DNA from: Labilibaculum sp. DW002
GTDB lineage: Bacteria > Bacteroidota > Bacteroidia > Bacteroidales > Marinifilaceae
Length of the DNA stretch: 64,000 nucleotides
Direction: 5' to 3'
Assembly: GCF_029029525.1 (NCBI RefSeq)
Contig: NZ_JAKJSC010000011.1
Coordinates: 52,307-116,306 of the forward strand
The position numbers and the translations under genes are program-made. Below are positions 33,848 to 42,264 of the stretch, in pieces. Under the pieces are notes generated by a model. The model did no database searches. It was not told the DNA's origin and was given only the letters and a program-made list of their open reading frames with translations. The stretch's first letter is position 1. Each line of letters opens with the position of its first letter.

Positions 33848-34516
33848 TTATGATGCCAACGAATTCAAAAACTCAACCACTCCTTGTGGATCTGGCTTGT
33901 AACTATCCGCACCAATTTTTTCCGAGAAGTCCTGAGTAATAGGAGCTCCACCAATGCAAATTTGACGATCAGGGTTGTGTTTTTTAACGATTTCAACAAT
34001 TTTTTGCATGTTAGCCATTGTTGTTGTAAGCAATGAAGAAAGGCCAATTACACTACCAGGATGTTTCTCTGCAGTTTCAATAAATTGCTCAGCTTTCACG
34101 TCTGTACCTAAGTCGATTACCTCATATCCGTTACCTTCAACCATCATGGCAACCAAGTTTTTACCGATATCGTGAAGATCTCCTTCTACAGTTCCAACTA
34201 CAAATACACCTTTTCGTTCAGCGGCTCCAGAAGAAAAGTATGGTTTTAAATGATCCATTGCAGCACTCATCGCTTTTGCGCTCATTAAAACTTGTGGAAC
34301 GAATACTTTGTTCTCGCGGAACTTAATACCCACTTTTTCCATTCCAACCATTAAGCCATGCTTTAATATTTCACCAGGTTCTATGCCTTCGTCAATCGCT
34401 TGTTTTGCATATTCATCAGCACCATCTTGACCTTTCATTGTTGGTGGATAAGGAGAAGCATTATTAATCTTTCCAAATTCAACACATTCCGCTAATTTCT
34501 CTAACAATTCATTCAT
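33848..34516 (-). CDS. Methyltransferase corrinoid-binding protein (MtaC-like)
   Basis: 222 residues: a helical cap (about 1-95, GLMVGMEKVGIKFRENKVFVPQVLMSAKAM) and a Rossmann-type B12-binding domain (about 97-220). It has the lower-ligand motif Asp113-x-His115-x-x-Gly118 in GTVEGDLHDIGKNLV and a GLSSLLTTTMANM loop. It carries the methyl group as methyl-cob(III)alamin between two methyltransferases. Compared with typical MtaC proteins it has an extra Pro-rich insertion near residues 18-33 (ASPYPPTMKGQDGADE). It lies between a GntR regulator and the UroD-Trx gene in one transcript. Confidence 0.93.
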   Translation of the reverse strand: MNELLEKLAECVEFGKINNASPYPPTMKGQDGADEYAKQAIDEGIEPGEILKHGLMVGMEKVGIKFRENKVFVPQVLMSAKAMSAAMDHLKPYFSSGAAERKGVFVVGTVEGDLHDIGKNLVAMMVEGNGYEVIDLGTDVKAEQFIETAEKHPGSVIGLSSLLTTTMANMQKIVEIVKKHNPDRQICIGGAPITQDFSEKIGADSYKPDPQGVVEFLNSLAS

Positions 34517-34546
34517 AACTAATTACTTTATCAACTATAATTACCA

Positions 34547-35578
34547 CTAGGTTTCTCTAACAATTAATTTTGGCTGTATAATAATCTGCTTGCCAATTAA
34601 ATTTGAAGTTTCATTAATGAGCTGTCCAATCTTATTTGCCATTTCTTCATATTGACAATCAACAACCGTTATTGCTGGTGTAAAAAGCTCACTCAATTCG
34701 GTATTACCATACGAAACAAGTCTAATTTCTTCTGGTATGGAAAAACCCCATTTTTTTAATTTACCGATTAACCTTACGGTAAGAGAATCTTGTATTGCAA
34801 GTACTCCCCTAATGTTATTTCCCCTAAAAAAGTCAACAGACAAATCATTTATATCAGCTGAATGAAACAGTTTTCGATCTGGATATTTCATTTCTAAAAT
34901 CATCTCGAATGTTTGTTTCATATGATCAAATACAAGGTTTCTCCCTTGCCATCTCTCACTGCTTAAAAGCAAATAATTTCCTTTTTCTTCCCATTCAGCT
35001 AAATAATCAACCGCTCTGGTCACACCCAGATCATAACTTTGAATCGCATAATTAAAATAAGAACCTGCCATTGTATTATCCGCCAAAACAATTTTCGTTT
35101 TACCCGGATTCAACCTTCTGTAAAACTCTCCTGTAATTGACTCGTCATAATTAGGAACAATAATAATTGCTTCGTACCCTTTCTGAATGAGCTGACCAAT
35201 AGATCTCATTTCCTCATCAGGATTATTATAGTGCAGAAAATACTCCAGCTTCCTACCCGAAAATTGAGCTTGTTTACTTATTTCAGAAATCAACTGCTCA
35301 ATATTTGTTGAATAAAAAGGAATAACCATTCCCCACTTTTTCACCATTGAAGTAACTCCGTTTATAAAAGTTCCTCTTCCAGGTTGAGAAATAACTAAAT
35401 TTTCCGCAATCAGAGCTTGTAACACCCTCTTGGCTGTCTCTCTCGAAACCTGATGGCGACTCATTATTTTATTAATAGAATCAATTTTTGCCCCAGGTAA
35501 ATATTCCTGCGAAATAATCCTGTTTCTATAAAACTCAATGAGCTTTTTATAAATCGGTATGTGTCCTCTCAGATTCAA
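34547..35578 (-). CDS. GntR-type regulator with LacI/periplasmic-binding-like sensor
   Basis: 343 residues. A winged HTH (residues 6-72, with SRHQVSRETAKRVLQALIAENLVISQPGRGTF) is followed by a sugar-binding-protein-like sensor domain (about 78-340). An in-frame stop lies just upstream and no ATG is usable, so translation starts at TTG 35578. GntR proteins with this sensor usually respond to sugars. It is first in the unit with the corrinoid protein and methyltransferase genes, which it probably controls. A 10-bp-phased TGTGAT repeat lies about 60 bp upstream. Confidence 0.87.
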   Translation of the reverse strand: MNLRGHIPIYKKLIEFYRNRIISQEYLPGAKIDSINKIMSRHQVSRETAKRVLQALIAENLVISQPGRGTFINGVTSMVKKWGMVIPFYSTNIEQLISEISKQAQFSGRKLEYFLHYNNPDEEMRSIGQLIQKGYEAIIIVPNYDESITGEFYRRLNPGKTKIVLADNTMAGSYFNYAIQSYDLGVTRAVDYLAEWEEKGNYLLLSSERWQGRNLVFDHMKQTFEMILEMKYPDRKLFHSADINDLSVDFFRGNNIRGVLAIQDSLTVRLIGKLKKWGFSIPEEIRLVSYGNTELSELFTPAITVVDCQYEEMANKIGQLINETSNLIGKQIIIQPKLIVRET

Positions 35579-35635
35579 ACTTCAAATTTATATGGTTTAA
35601 AACTACATGTTATTTTTGTGCCTACCAGCACACAC

Positions 35636-35665
35636 CATCACACTTAATCACATATCATCACACTT
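35636..35665 (-). promoter_or_regulatory. Phased TGTGAT repeats, candidate operator
   Basis: Read on the minus strand, three consecutive 10-bp units AAGTGTGATG, ATATGTGATT and AAGTGTGATG fill 35636-35665, and a weaker GTGTGTGCTG follows. The first and third are identical. Helical phasing and the place between the GntR and AraC genes suggest an operator for one of them. Confidence 0.5.
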
Positions 35666-35720
35666 CTGATTAAAAGACTTTCCATCTCTTATCCGTTTGT
35701 TCAATAGCCAAATACAAAAA

Positions 35721-36587
35721 TTATATAAGTCCACCCATTTTTCGATACTGTTCTGGTGAACAATCACTTATCTTTTTAAAGATACGAGTGTAATATTGCT
35801 GGCTGTTAAAGCCTGTCTCTTCACTAATTTTCTTTTGAGACATTGTAGTGGTAATTAAAAGCTCCTGTGCTTTTTCAATTCTTTTGCGATTAATGAATTC
35901 CATTGGTCGCATGCCAGTAATCTTTTTGAATTGTCTTGTGTAATGATCGGTGGAACAACAAGCCAAGTTGGCCAATGCATCTATTCTAATTTCTTCATAC
36001 AAATGGTTTGAGATGTATTCGAAAGATTTTTTAATAAACGATTGCTTCTGTAACTGCAATACTTCCGCGTTGTCACTATTAATAAAACGAGAAAACAATT
36101 GCTTGATAATTCCCTCTGTTTCCAATTGAACATTATTCGGACGGTGCTCCATTTGATTCTTCTTCCAACTACTTTTCTTATAAACATTCGGGTCGGAATG
36201 TTTCAAACATAAAGTCGGATTAATTTCCAAAAGTCGTTCGAATAAATGCAAATCAATTGGCATTGCTTTCACTTCTTGTGTGATCGCTAGTTGATCAAAA
36301 ATTTTTAATCCATCGGGAAGAGAATGAGAAAAATGAAGATAATACTGGCTAAGCTTCTCAACGCAATGGTAACCGCAGAGCGTATAGCTGGGCACTAAAT
36401 ACAAATACCCAGGTTTCAATTTTATCATGTTATTATCTGGTAAAATATAGCCTTCTCCTTCGGTTATTAAATAAATTCTTGAAAACGGACTTATTATATT
36501 AGAATAATTCCATTCCTGACCTACAGCACATTTTGCGGTGTTGTAAACCTGTATGTTAACTTTATCAATTAGCCCTGGTGATATCAT
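35721..36587 (-). CDS. AraC-family transcription regulator
   Basis: 288 residues. The N-terminal cupin-like effector domain (about 1-170) has ILPDNNMIKLKPGYLYLVPS and ends with HYCVEK-type strands. The C-terminal double HTH AraC domain (about 190-285) shows IDALANLACCSTDHYTRQFKKI and SEETGFNSQQYYTRIFKK. Divergent from the second UroD-family gene across 167 bp, and upstream of the GntR gene on the same strand. Likely regulator of the transporter/UroD unit, with a small sugar-like ligand (inference). Confidence 0.9.
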   Translation of the reverse strand: MISPGLIDKVNIQVYNTAKCAVGQEWNYSNIISPFSRIYLITEGEGYILPDNNMIKLKPGYLYLVPSYTLCGYHCVEKLSQYYLHFSHSLPDGLKIFDQLAITQEVKAMPIDLHLFERLLEINPTLCLKHSDPNVYKKSSWKKNQMEHRPNNVQLETEGIIKQLFSRFINSDNAEVLQLQKQSFIKKSFEYISNHLYEEIRIDALANLACCSTDHYTRQFKKITGMRPMEFINRKRIEKAQELLITTTMSQKKISEETGFNSQQYYTRIFKKISDCSPEQYRKMGGLI

Positions 36588-36606
36588 TTTTTATGGTTTT
36601 ACAAAT

Positions 36607-36639
36607 CAAAAATAACAAAAGAGATCGGAAATGTACAAA
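36607..36639 (-). promoter_or_regulatory. Promoter of the AraC-family gene
   Basis: On the minus strand TATTTTTG (36607-36614) is a perfect TAnnTTTG -7 box, and TTTG (36636-36639) lies 21 bp upstream as -33 element. The start codon follows 19 bp after the -7 box. Confidence 0.62.
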
Positions 36640-36754
36640 TGACTACCGATTATTTATTGAATAAGCAAAAATTGATATCTAATTTTGAATCATCTAATCA
36701 TCAGGCATAACAAGCCCTTGTTAGGTTTTATTCCATATTATAACAAAGTAGACA

Positions 36755-37789
36755 ATGAATTCAAAAGAACGAGTTTTTGCAACAATACGAAGAGAGAAAG
36801 TTGATTATCCTGCAAGTTGGTTAGGTCTTCCGGTACCACCAGCCTTACCAGCATTATTTGAACATTTTAAAGTGTCGAATACCGACGAATTAAAAAAATG
36901 CATTGATGATGATGTTTGGCCAATACTTGTACCCTATAATAATGCACCTCATTACGATGTTGGCTGCGCCCTTACTTTTGCGAAAGAAGAAATTGAAAAT
37001 GGATCGCAAGATGAGCGAACATTAACTGCTCCAGGCTTTTTTGAAGGGATGACAGATCCAAAAATGGTTGATACATTTCCATGGCCAAATCCTGCCGATT
37101 TTCTAGATGTAGAAAAAGCTGCAAAATTAGTTGAACAAGCTCCCGATGATTATTTTAAAATGGGAATTATGTGGTCGGCTCATTTTCAAGATACCTGTTC
37201 GGCTTTTGGAATGGAAGATGCTCTTACCACCATGATGATGTATCCTGAAATGTTTCAAGCAGTAATCGATAAAATTACAGACTTTTACCTTGACCTTAAC
37301 GGCCGATTTTATGAAGCAACCAAAGGAAAATTAGACGGTGTGTTAATTGGAAATGATTTTGGTAGTCAAACTGCCTTAATGGTTGATCCATTTATGTTGC
37401 GTGAGTACGTATTTCCAGGAACAAAAAAGTTAGTTGATCAGGCAAAAAGCTACGGTTTAACTGTATTGCATCACTCTTGTGGATCAATATTCCCTATTAT
37501 TGATGATTTATATGAAATGGGCGTAGACATTGTTCACCCAATTCAAGCCCTAGCAAGCGATATGAGTGCAGAACATTTAAGTGGAGAATTTACATCTAAA
37601 GCATTTTGTGGTGCAGTTGATGCTCAAGAATTATTGGTTCATGGAACACCTGAACAAATCACTAAACGTGTGCATGAATTGAAGAACGTTTTCCCAACAG
37701 GCTTGATAATTTCACCAAGTCATGAAGCAATTTTACCAGATATTGCACCAGAAAATATCGAAGCACTTTTTAAAGCAGTGAAAGAATAA
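36755..37789 (+). CDS. Second UroD-family methyltransferase-like protein
   Basis: 344 residues of the uroporphyrinogen-decarboxylase superfamily, in a branch that is not HemE: it has MNSKERVFATIRREKVDYPASW at the N terminus and a probable zinc site LHHSCGSIFPIIDD with Cys242. The HemE substrate-binding arginine-rich start is absent. In corrinoid systems such proteins act as the substrate:corrinoid methyltransferase. It forms an operon with the RhaT-like transporter 85 bp downstream and is divergent from the AraC gene, so it is a good candidate for the substrate-side enzyme of this locus. Confidence 0.82.
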   Translation: MNSKERVFATIRREKVDYPASWLGLPVPPALPALFEHFKVSNTDELKKCIDDDVWPILVPYNNAPHYDVGCALTFAKEEIENGSQDERTLTAPGFFEGMTDPKMVDTFPWPNPADFLDVEKAAKLVEQAPDDYFKMGIMWSAHFQDTCSAFGMEDALTTMMMYPEMFQAVIDKITDFYLDLNGRFYEATKGKLDGVLIGNDFGSQTALMVDPFMLREYVFPGTKKLVDQAKSYGLTVLHHSCGSIFPIIDDLYEMGVDIVHPIQALASDMSAEHLSGEFTSKAFCGAVDAQELLVHGTPEQITKRVHELKNVFPTGLIISPSHEAILPDIAPENIEALFKAVKE

Positions 37790-37874
37790 TTACCCTTGAC
37801 AAGGCGTCTAAATTAAGAACGATATCCTTACTTTGGATTCCTAACCCTTACACCTAATACTTAAATAACAAATA

Positions 37875-38945
37875 ATGATTACACCAAACCCGATATTTGG
37901 AACTGGCCTACATGCGATAGGTGGTATTTCTGCTGCAAGTTGTTACATGCCATTCGAAAAAGTAAAAAACTGGTCTTGGGGCGTATTTTGGATCGTGCAA
38001 GCTCTTTTTGCATGGCTTCTTATGCCTTTAGTGATTGGCTATTTTACCATTCCTGATTTATTTACCGTATTGTCTAAAGCGCCCGCCTCAGTATTTTGGC
38101 CAGCCTTATTGCTAGGGTCAGTTTATGGCTTTGGTGGCTTGTCGTTTGGCTATGCCATTCGGAACATTGGCTATTCATTAACCTATACAATATCAATTGG
38201 AATTTCGGCTGTTTTAGGCACGGTAATTCCTCTGATTCTAAATGGTCAATTAATCGAACAATTTACCAAAGTTGGTGGCGACATTGTACTTTTGGGTATG
38301 ATTGCATCTATTTTAGGTGTTGCCCTTTGCGGTAGAGCAGGCTTCTTAAAAGAGAAGTTTATATCTTCAAAAACAAAGGGAAAAGGGAGTACGTTCAATA
38401 TGAAAAAAGGTCTAGCATTGACCTTAGTAGCTGGATCCTTATCGGCAATTTGGGGCGTATCTTTAGAGGTAGGACAACCAATTTCAGATATCGCTGCAGA
38501 GCATGGTGCTGGTCATTTTGAAGGAAATGCTAAATTAATCGTATCCTCTCTCGGATGTTTACTTACGAATCTTATTTGGTTTGGAATTGTAACCTTCAAA
38601 GATGGCTCAATTAAAACATTATTTTCGATTAAGGAAACTGGAACGAAAAGATACCTGAGCAATTTTTCACTTTCCGCCTTAGCAGGATCATTATGGTACA
38701 TGCAATTCTTCTTTTACGGATTAGGTCATGTACGCATGGGCTCCTTTCAATTTTCAAGCTGGGTTCTGCACATGTCAATGTTGATATTTTTCAGCTATAT
38801 CATTGGCGTATTAATGAAAGAATGGAAAGATGTTAACCGAAAAACATATATCGTTCTAATTATTGCCCTTATTGTTTTAGTCATATCGTTTGTAATCATG
38901 ACTTACGGAAGCTATATCGGAGAATTAGCGAACGGATCGCATTAA
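37875..38945 (+). CDS. RhaT-family sugar:proton symporter
   Basis: 356-residue inner-membrane transporter with ten hydrophobic helices. It matches the L-rhamnose/H+ symporter family: HAIGGISAASCYMPFEKVKNWSWG at the start, LLGSVYGFGGLSFGYAIRNIGYSLTYTISIG in helices 3-4, and a long loop before helix 6. No rhamnose catabolic gene (rhaA, rhaB, rhaD) is near it. Its partner is a UroD-family methyltransferase gene, so the cargo may be a methylated 6-deoxysugar or similar polyol rather than rhamnose itself (inference). A terminator follows. I give no rhaT symbol because the substrate is uncertain. Confidence 0.88.
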   Translation: MITPNPIFGTGLHAIGGISAASCYMPFEKVKNWSWGVFWIVQALFAWLLMPLVIGYFTIPDLFTVLSKAPASVFWPALLLGSVYGFGGLSFGYAIRNIGYSLTYTISIGISAVLGTVIPLILNGQLIEQFTKVGGDIVLLGMIASILGVALCGRAGFLKEKFISSKTKGKGSTFNMKKGLALTLVAGSLSAIWGVSLEVGQPISDIAAEHGAGHFEGNAKLIVSSLGCLLTNLIWFGIVTFKDGSIKTLFSIKETGTKRYLSNFSLSALAGSLWYMQFFFYGLGHVRMGSFQFSSWVLHMSMLIFFSYIIGVLMKEWKDVNRKTYIVLIIALIVLVISFVIMTYGSYIGELANGSH

Positions 38946-38973
38946 ATAGAAAAAATTAAAGAACCAATCCTCG

Positions 38974-39041
38974 GGTTGTTGAGATAAAGTTTGAAATGTT
39001 CTCAAGGTTTCAAATTCTACTCTTAGCAACCTTTTTTTTTT
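38974..39041 (+). terminator. Terminator after the RhaT-like gene
   Basis: Imperfect long hairpin with outer arms GGTTG (38974-38978) and CAACC (39027-39031) and inner arms around TTTGAAA/TTTCAAA, followed by a run of ten T. Confidence 0.7.
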
Positions 39042-39194
39042 GTTTAAACATCAATTTTACATCATACACGCACCTTTAATAAGCCAATAATCAAACAGAT
39101 CCGTTTAAAAATAAGAAAATCATAAATACATCTTAATCAGACCTTAAAAATGTATAGCTTTGTCGCTGCTTAAAAAACATGGAGAGTACTTGTA

Positions 39195-39208
39195 CTTTCT
39201 GCAGAAAG
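39195..39208. promoter_or_regulatory. Perfect 14-bp palindrome upstream of the J-domain gene
   Basis: CTTTCTGCAGAAAG, flanked by ACTT and AAGT at 39188-39191 and 39211-39214. It ends 40 bp before the start codon at 39249, where an operator or leader hairpin could be. Confidence 0.4.
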
Positions 39209-39248
39209 TTAAGTGTTTATCCCATTAGAAAATTTAGAAAGAATACCT

Positions 39249-39698
39249 ATGAAGCGTATCAATGCATACAAGAAATTATTTGATGTAGATCAAGATACTG
39301 ATCTTAAGAAATTAAAGTCAAAATATAGAAGTTTAGTGAAAGAATGGCATCCTGATAAATTTCAATCTGATGATGAAAAGTTTGCTGAGGCAGAAGTGAA
39401 AAGTCGCGAGATTATCGATGCTTACCACTTTTTAGTTAGCATTGCTCCAGAAACTATTGAAGCAAACCTAGAAGAATATACTGCAACAACCACAGAATCG
39501 GGTATTGCTGATTACAAGCACAAAGGTTTATTGCTAGAAATTTCATTTTTAGATGGTACTACCTACGAATACTTTGGTGTACCAAAAAATGTATTCAACA
39601 AATTTATCAATTCAGATAAGCAATATCGTTTTGCTAAAAGAAGCATTTTCAATACTTACACGTATCGTAAATCGAAAAAGGATGCAGTAGCAGCCTAA
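39249..39698 (+). CDS. J-domain protein with C-terminal KTSC domain
   Basis: The ATG at 39249 gives 149 aa; a GTG at 39213 would add 12. Residues 1-70 are a J domain with the HPD tripeptide (VKEWHPDKF), which stimulates a DnaK ATPase. Residues about 90-145 are a KTSC domain (LLEISFLDGTTYEYFGVPKNVFNKF), normally found in phage lysyl-tRNA synthetase ends and short stand-alone proteins, and thought to bind nucleic acid or protein. The combination is seen in some Bacteroidota; its client is unknown. Confidence 0.85.
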   Translation: MKRINAYKKLFDVDQDTDLKKLKSKYRSLVKEWHPDKFQSDDEKFAEAEVKSREIIDAYHFLVSIAPETIEANLEEYTATTTESGIADYKHKGLLLEISFLDGTTYEYFGVPKNVFNKFINSDKQYRFAKRSIFNTYTYRKSKKDAVAA

Positions 39699-39707
39699 AC
39701 TATACTC

Positions 39708-39753
39708 AATGCGGTTCATGATCTTAAATTCTTATAAGATCATGAATTGCATT
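39708..39753. terminator. Bidirectional terminator
   Basis: AATGC (39708-39712) pairs with GCATT (39749-39753), and a perfect 12-bp stem TTCATGATCTTA/TAAGATCATGAA lies inside. Located between the convergent J-domain and 2OG-oxygenase genes. The T tracts are short. Confidence 0.65.
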
Positions 39754-39778
39754 AGATCAATCTCTCCCGAATACAAGT

Positions 39779-40372
39779 TTAGTCTGTTTTTAACCATCCA
39801 GTAATGCTTAACCTTGGCTGATGGCTCAGTAAAACTTCATGCAGAAGTTCACTACTCTTAAAAAAGACACATTTCCCATTAAGTGGCGTAATCTTTTGTT
39901 GGTGATTCGAATGATGAATACACAATTCTCCACCATCGCCCAGTTTCCAATCCACATTTAAGTACATGATCATTGTGAAGGCTCTCCCCTTGTTATTCAC
40001 GAACTGATCGAGATGTTTCTTGTACAAAGTCCCCTTTTCATAAAGAGCATAATGAAATTCATATCCTGTTATTCCTGTATAACAAGTTCTATTTAGGTAG
40101 TCAATAAAACGATCCATCAATTCAAAAAAGCTGTCTTCATGTTCGTCTTGATGTTTAGGATCGAGCCAATAGATTTTATCGCTACGGATTGACTTGTTGT
40201 GGATCAAATCGGTTTTGTTTCCGATTCCCGCTGTCTGCATTTGATTATGCGACAACAGATTTAATAAATTTCCTTTGAGCTTAGAAGCCAGAGCCTCGCT
40301 CAAGAAATTATCTGTTAAGCCAACATTATTGTCTAAATATGTGCTGACCAAATCCTCGAAAGTTGTATTCAA
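39779..40372 (-). CDS. 2OG-Fe(II) oxygenase (prolyl-hydroxylase type)
   Basis: 197-residue non-haem iron dioxygenase. The iron triad is the His-x-Asp of KKHLDQF (about residues 117-119) and the distal His of SSELLHEVL, with the 2-oxoglutarate-binding Arg in QPRLSITGW. The length and the RAFTMIMYLN-DGGELCIH segments fit the P4Hc group that hydroxylates protein side chains. No ATG precedes the domain; the start is TTG at 40372. Monocistronic; target unknown. Confidence 0.88.
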   Translation of the reverse strand: MNTTFEDLVSTYLDNNVGLTDNFLSEALASKLKGNLLNLLSHNQMQTAGIGNKTDLIHNKSIRSDKIYWLDPKHQDEHEDSFFELMDRFIDYLNRTCYTGITGYEFHYALYEKGTLYKKHLDQFVNNKGRAFTMIMYLNVDWKLGDGGELCIHHSNHQQKITPLNGKCVFFKSSELLHEVLLSHQPRLSITGWLKTD

Positions 40373-40581
40373 TTGAATGAATTAATATGTATGCGAAACA
40401 AATTCGCTGAACAACAAGGTAGACTATTAAAATGAGACTATAAGCTAGTCACCCCACTATTAAAGAAAGTTGATACCACCACCCCAAATAAAATCTAATC
40501 ATTACTTTTCAAATCAAATATTATTGATAAATTTAAAAAGAAGAGATTTTAGAGATATTAAAAAACTAGAAATTTAGGATT

Positions 40582-41184
40582 ATGAGTTTTGGTGGTTCAG
40601 TACAAGCAATGATTGTTTCGATTAAAAACAATGCGAGAAATAGGACAAATGTTTTTAAAAAAGGTAAAAATGAAAACGAAACTGCTCACATTCATAAGAA
40701 TTCTTTACAATTCAAAACTGTACCTGCTGATGAATTAGAGATCATTAAAAAAAACATTAGAGAAAAAGCCCAAAAGGAAAACAAAAAGCGACGAATTATA
40801 GCCGGTATTATCATCATCCCCATCCTCGTTGGTATATTCTTTACTGTTCGATATAAAATAAGTCAGTATACTAATAAAGTGGAAGACCGCAGATCATACG
40901 AATCTTCTGTTGTTGATGACAAAACAGATCGTTTATTAAAAGACAGCAACTATTGGCTGAAGAATGGTAATTACCTCAACGCAAAAAAATTACTGTATAA
41001 AGCTTATCAAATAAATCCTGGAGATTATCATATCAATTATGCAAATGCGAATGTTTACGTTTTAGATTGTGTTGAAAATGGTGTTGGGTGTAAATCAGCA
41101 GACAGAATGGTTAATGGCATGATAGAAAAGTATGGTAATGAAGACGAGTTACTCGCATTAAAGTCACTTCTCGAACAAAAATAA
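40582..41184 (+). CDS. Single-pass membrane protein with TPR-like C terminus
   Basis: 200 residues. The N terminus MSFGGSVQAMIVSIKNN is a sequence seen at the start of many small Bacteroidota membrane proteins. A charged helix leads to one membrane segment (about 76-92, IAGIIIIPILVGIFFTV), then a soluble part with a TPR-like pair (YWLKNGNYLNAKKLLYKAYQINPGD). Function unknown. Confidence 0.72.
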   Translation: MSFGGSVQAMIVSIKNNARNRTNVFKKGKNENETAHIHKNSLQFKTVPADELEIIKKNIREKAQKENKKRRIIAGIIIIPILVGIFFTVRYKISQYTNKVEDRRSYESSVVDDKTDRLLKDSNYWLKNGNYLNAKKLLYKAYQINPGDYHINYANANVYVLDCVENGVGCKSADRMVNGMIEKYGNEDELLALKSLLEQK

Positions 41185-41248
41185 ACTTACCGCCAACCTT
41201 CTTTGTTTACTTACTAAATAGTTTTTACTTTACGCAAAACAGCTTAAA

Positions 41249-41611
41249 ATGAAAACAAACCTACTAGAAAACTTCTCCAAGATCAAAGACTATTTTTCGC
41301 CAAAGGTAATTGGTGAAGTGAATGATGCCTACGTTAAAATTGCCAAAATAAAAGGCGATGAATTGCCATGGCACGATCATAAAAATGAAGATGAGTTGTT
41401 CTTTATAATTGAAGGGAATTTATTAATGGAAGTTGAAGGTTTAGAGCCTTTCGAGATGGCAACTGGAGACCTATACATTGTTAAAAAAGGAACACAACAC
41501 AGAGTATCCTCAAAGGAAGAATGCAAAATAATGCTTATCGAAAACAAGACTACGGCTCATACTGGAGATGTTGAATCTTCAATTACCAAAAATATTAAAG
41601 ATCAGTTATAA
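41249..41611 (+). CDS. Cupin-domain protein
   Basis: 120-residue single-domain cupin. Metal-binding motif 1 is present as WHDHKNEDELFFIIEG (two His and a Glu) and motif 2 as DLYIVKKGTQHRV. Such proteins act as isomerases, dioxygenases or sugar binders; no specific role can be given. The stop overlaps the next start by one base (TAATG), so it is coupled with the RibD-like gene. Confidence 0.85.
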   Translation: MKTNLLENFSKIKDYFSPKVIGEVNDAYVKIAKIKGDELPWHDHKNEDELFFIIEGNLLMEVEGLEPFEMATGDLYIVKKGTQHRVSSKEECKIMLIENKTTAHTGDVESSITKNIKDQL

Positions 41612-42144
41612 TGAGAAAGGTAAAACTATATATCGCCATGAGCTTGAATGGCAAAATAGCTAGAAAAGGTGGAGAGGTAGATTGGCTTGAAGCAATTCCA
41701 AATCCTGCACAAACAGATTATGGATACGAAGCATTTTACAATTCTATTGATACTACAATCATGGGCAAAAAAACCTATGATCAGATCATGAGTTGGGGAA
41801 TTGATTTTCCATATGCAGGAAAAAAGAATTTTGTTTTTACCAGCCAGACAGATGAAAAGAACACGGAACATGTAAGGTTTTTGACGGAAAATCAAGTCGA
41901 AACAATTAAGACTCTTAAGAATCAGGAAGGTAAAGATATTTGGCTAATTGGCGGAGGAAAAATAAATAGTTTGCTTATTGAAGAGAACCTAATTGATGAA
42001 ATAATTATTTTTGTAATGCCAATTATCTTGCCAAATGGCATCGCTCTTTTCGACACTTTTCTTACCGATAAAGCAATCAATCTTAAAGCGACCAAGTCTC
42101 ACTCTTCAGGTGTTGTAGAGTTAAAATACGAATTGAATCAATAG
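41611..42144 (+). CDS. Dihydrofolate-reductase/RibD C-terminal family protein
   Basis: 177 residues with the DHFR fold of the RibD_C group: IAMSLNGKIARKGGEVDWL at the start, TTIMGKKTYDQI in the middle and the NADPH-binding IWLIGGGKINSLL near residue 110. It is not a classical folate DHFR; members are mostly uncharacterised NADPH reductases. Translationally coupled to the cupin gene. Confidence 0.87.
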   Translation: MRKVKLYIAMSLNGKIARKGGEVDWLEAIPNPAQTDYGYEAFYNSIDTTIMGKKTYDQIMSWGIDFPYAGKKNFVFTSQTDEKNTEHVRFLTENQVETIKTLKNQEGKDIWLIGGGKINSLLIEENLIDEIIIFVMPIILPNGIALFDTFLTDKAINLKATKSHSSGVVELKYELNQ

Positions 42145-42264
42145 CTGAACTAAAGGAAAGAATCATCAGTTAGTATAGGCAATTCACCACCATTAAAATT
42201 CACCCGAAGCAAAAGGTAAAATGACTATAAATAAACTTTTTTGCTTCTCATTTGTTTTACTAAT

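Noticed and set aside
36755..37789. Haem biosynthesis gene hemE
   Set aside because: The UroD fold is present but the HemE N-terminal arginine motif and neighbours are not; the setting is a methyl-transfer locus.
37875..38945. Rhamnose utilisation operon
   Set aside because: Only the transporter family fits. No rhamnose isomerase, kinase or aldolase is present, and the partner gene is a UroD-family protein.
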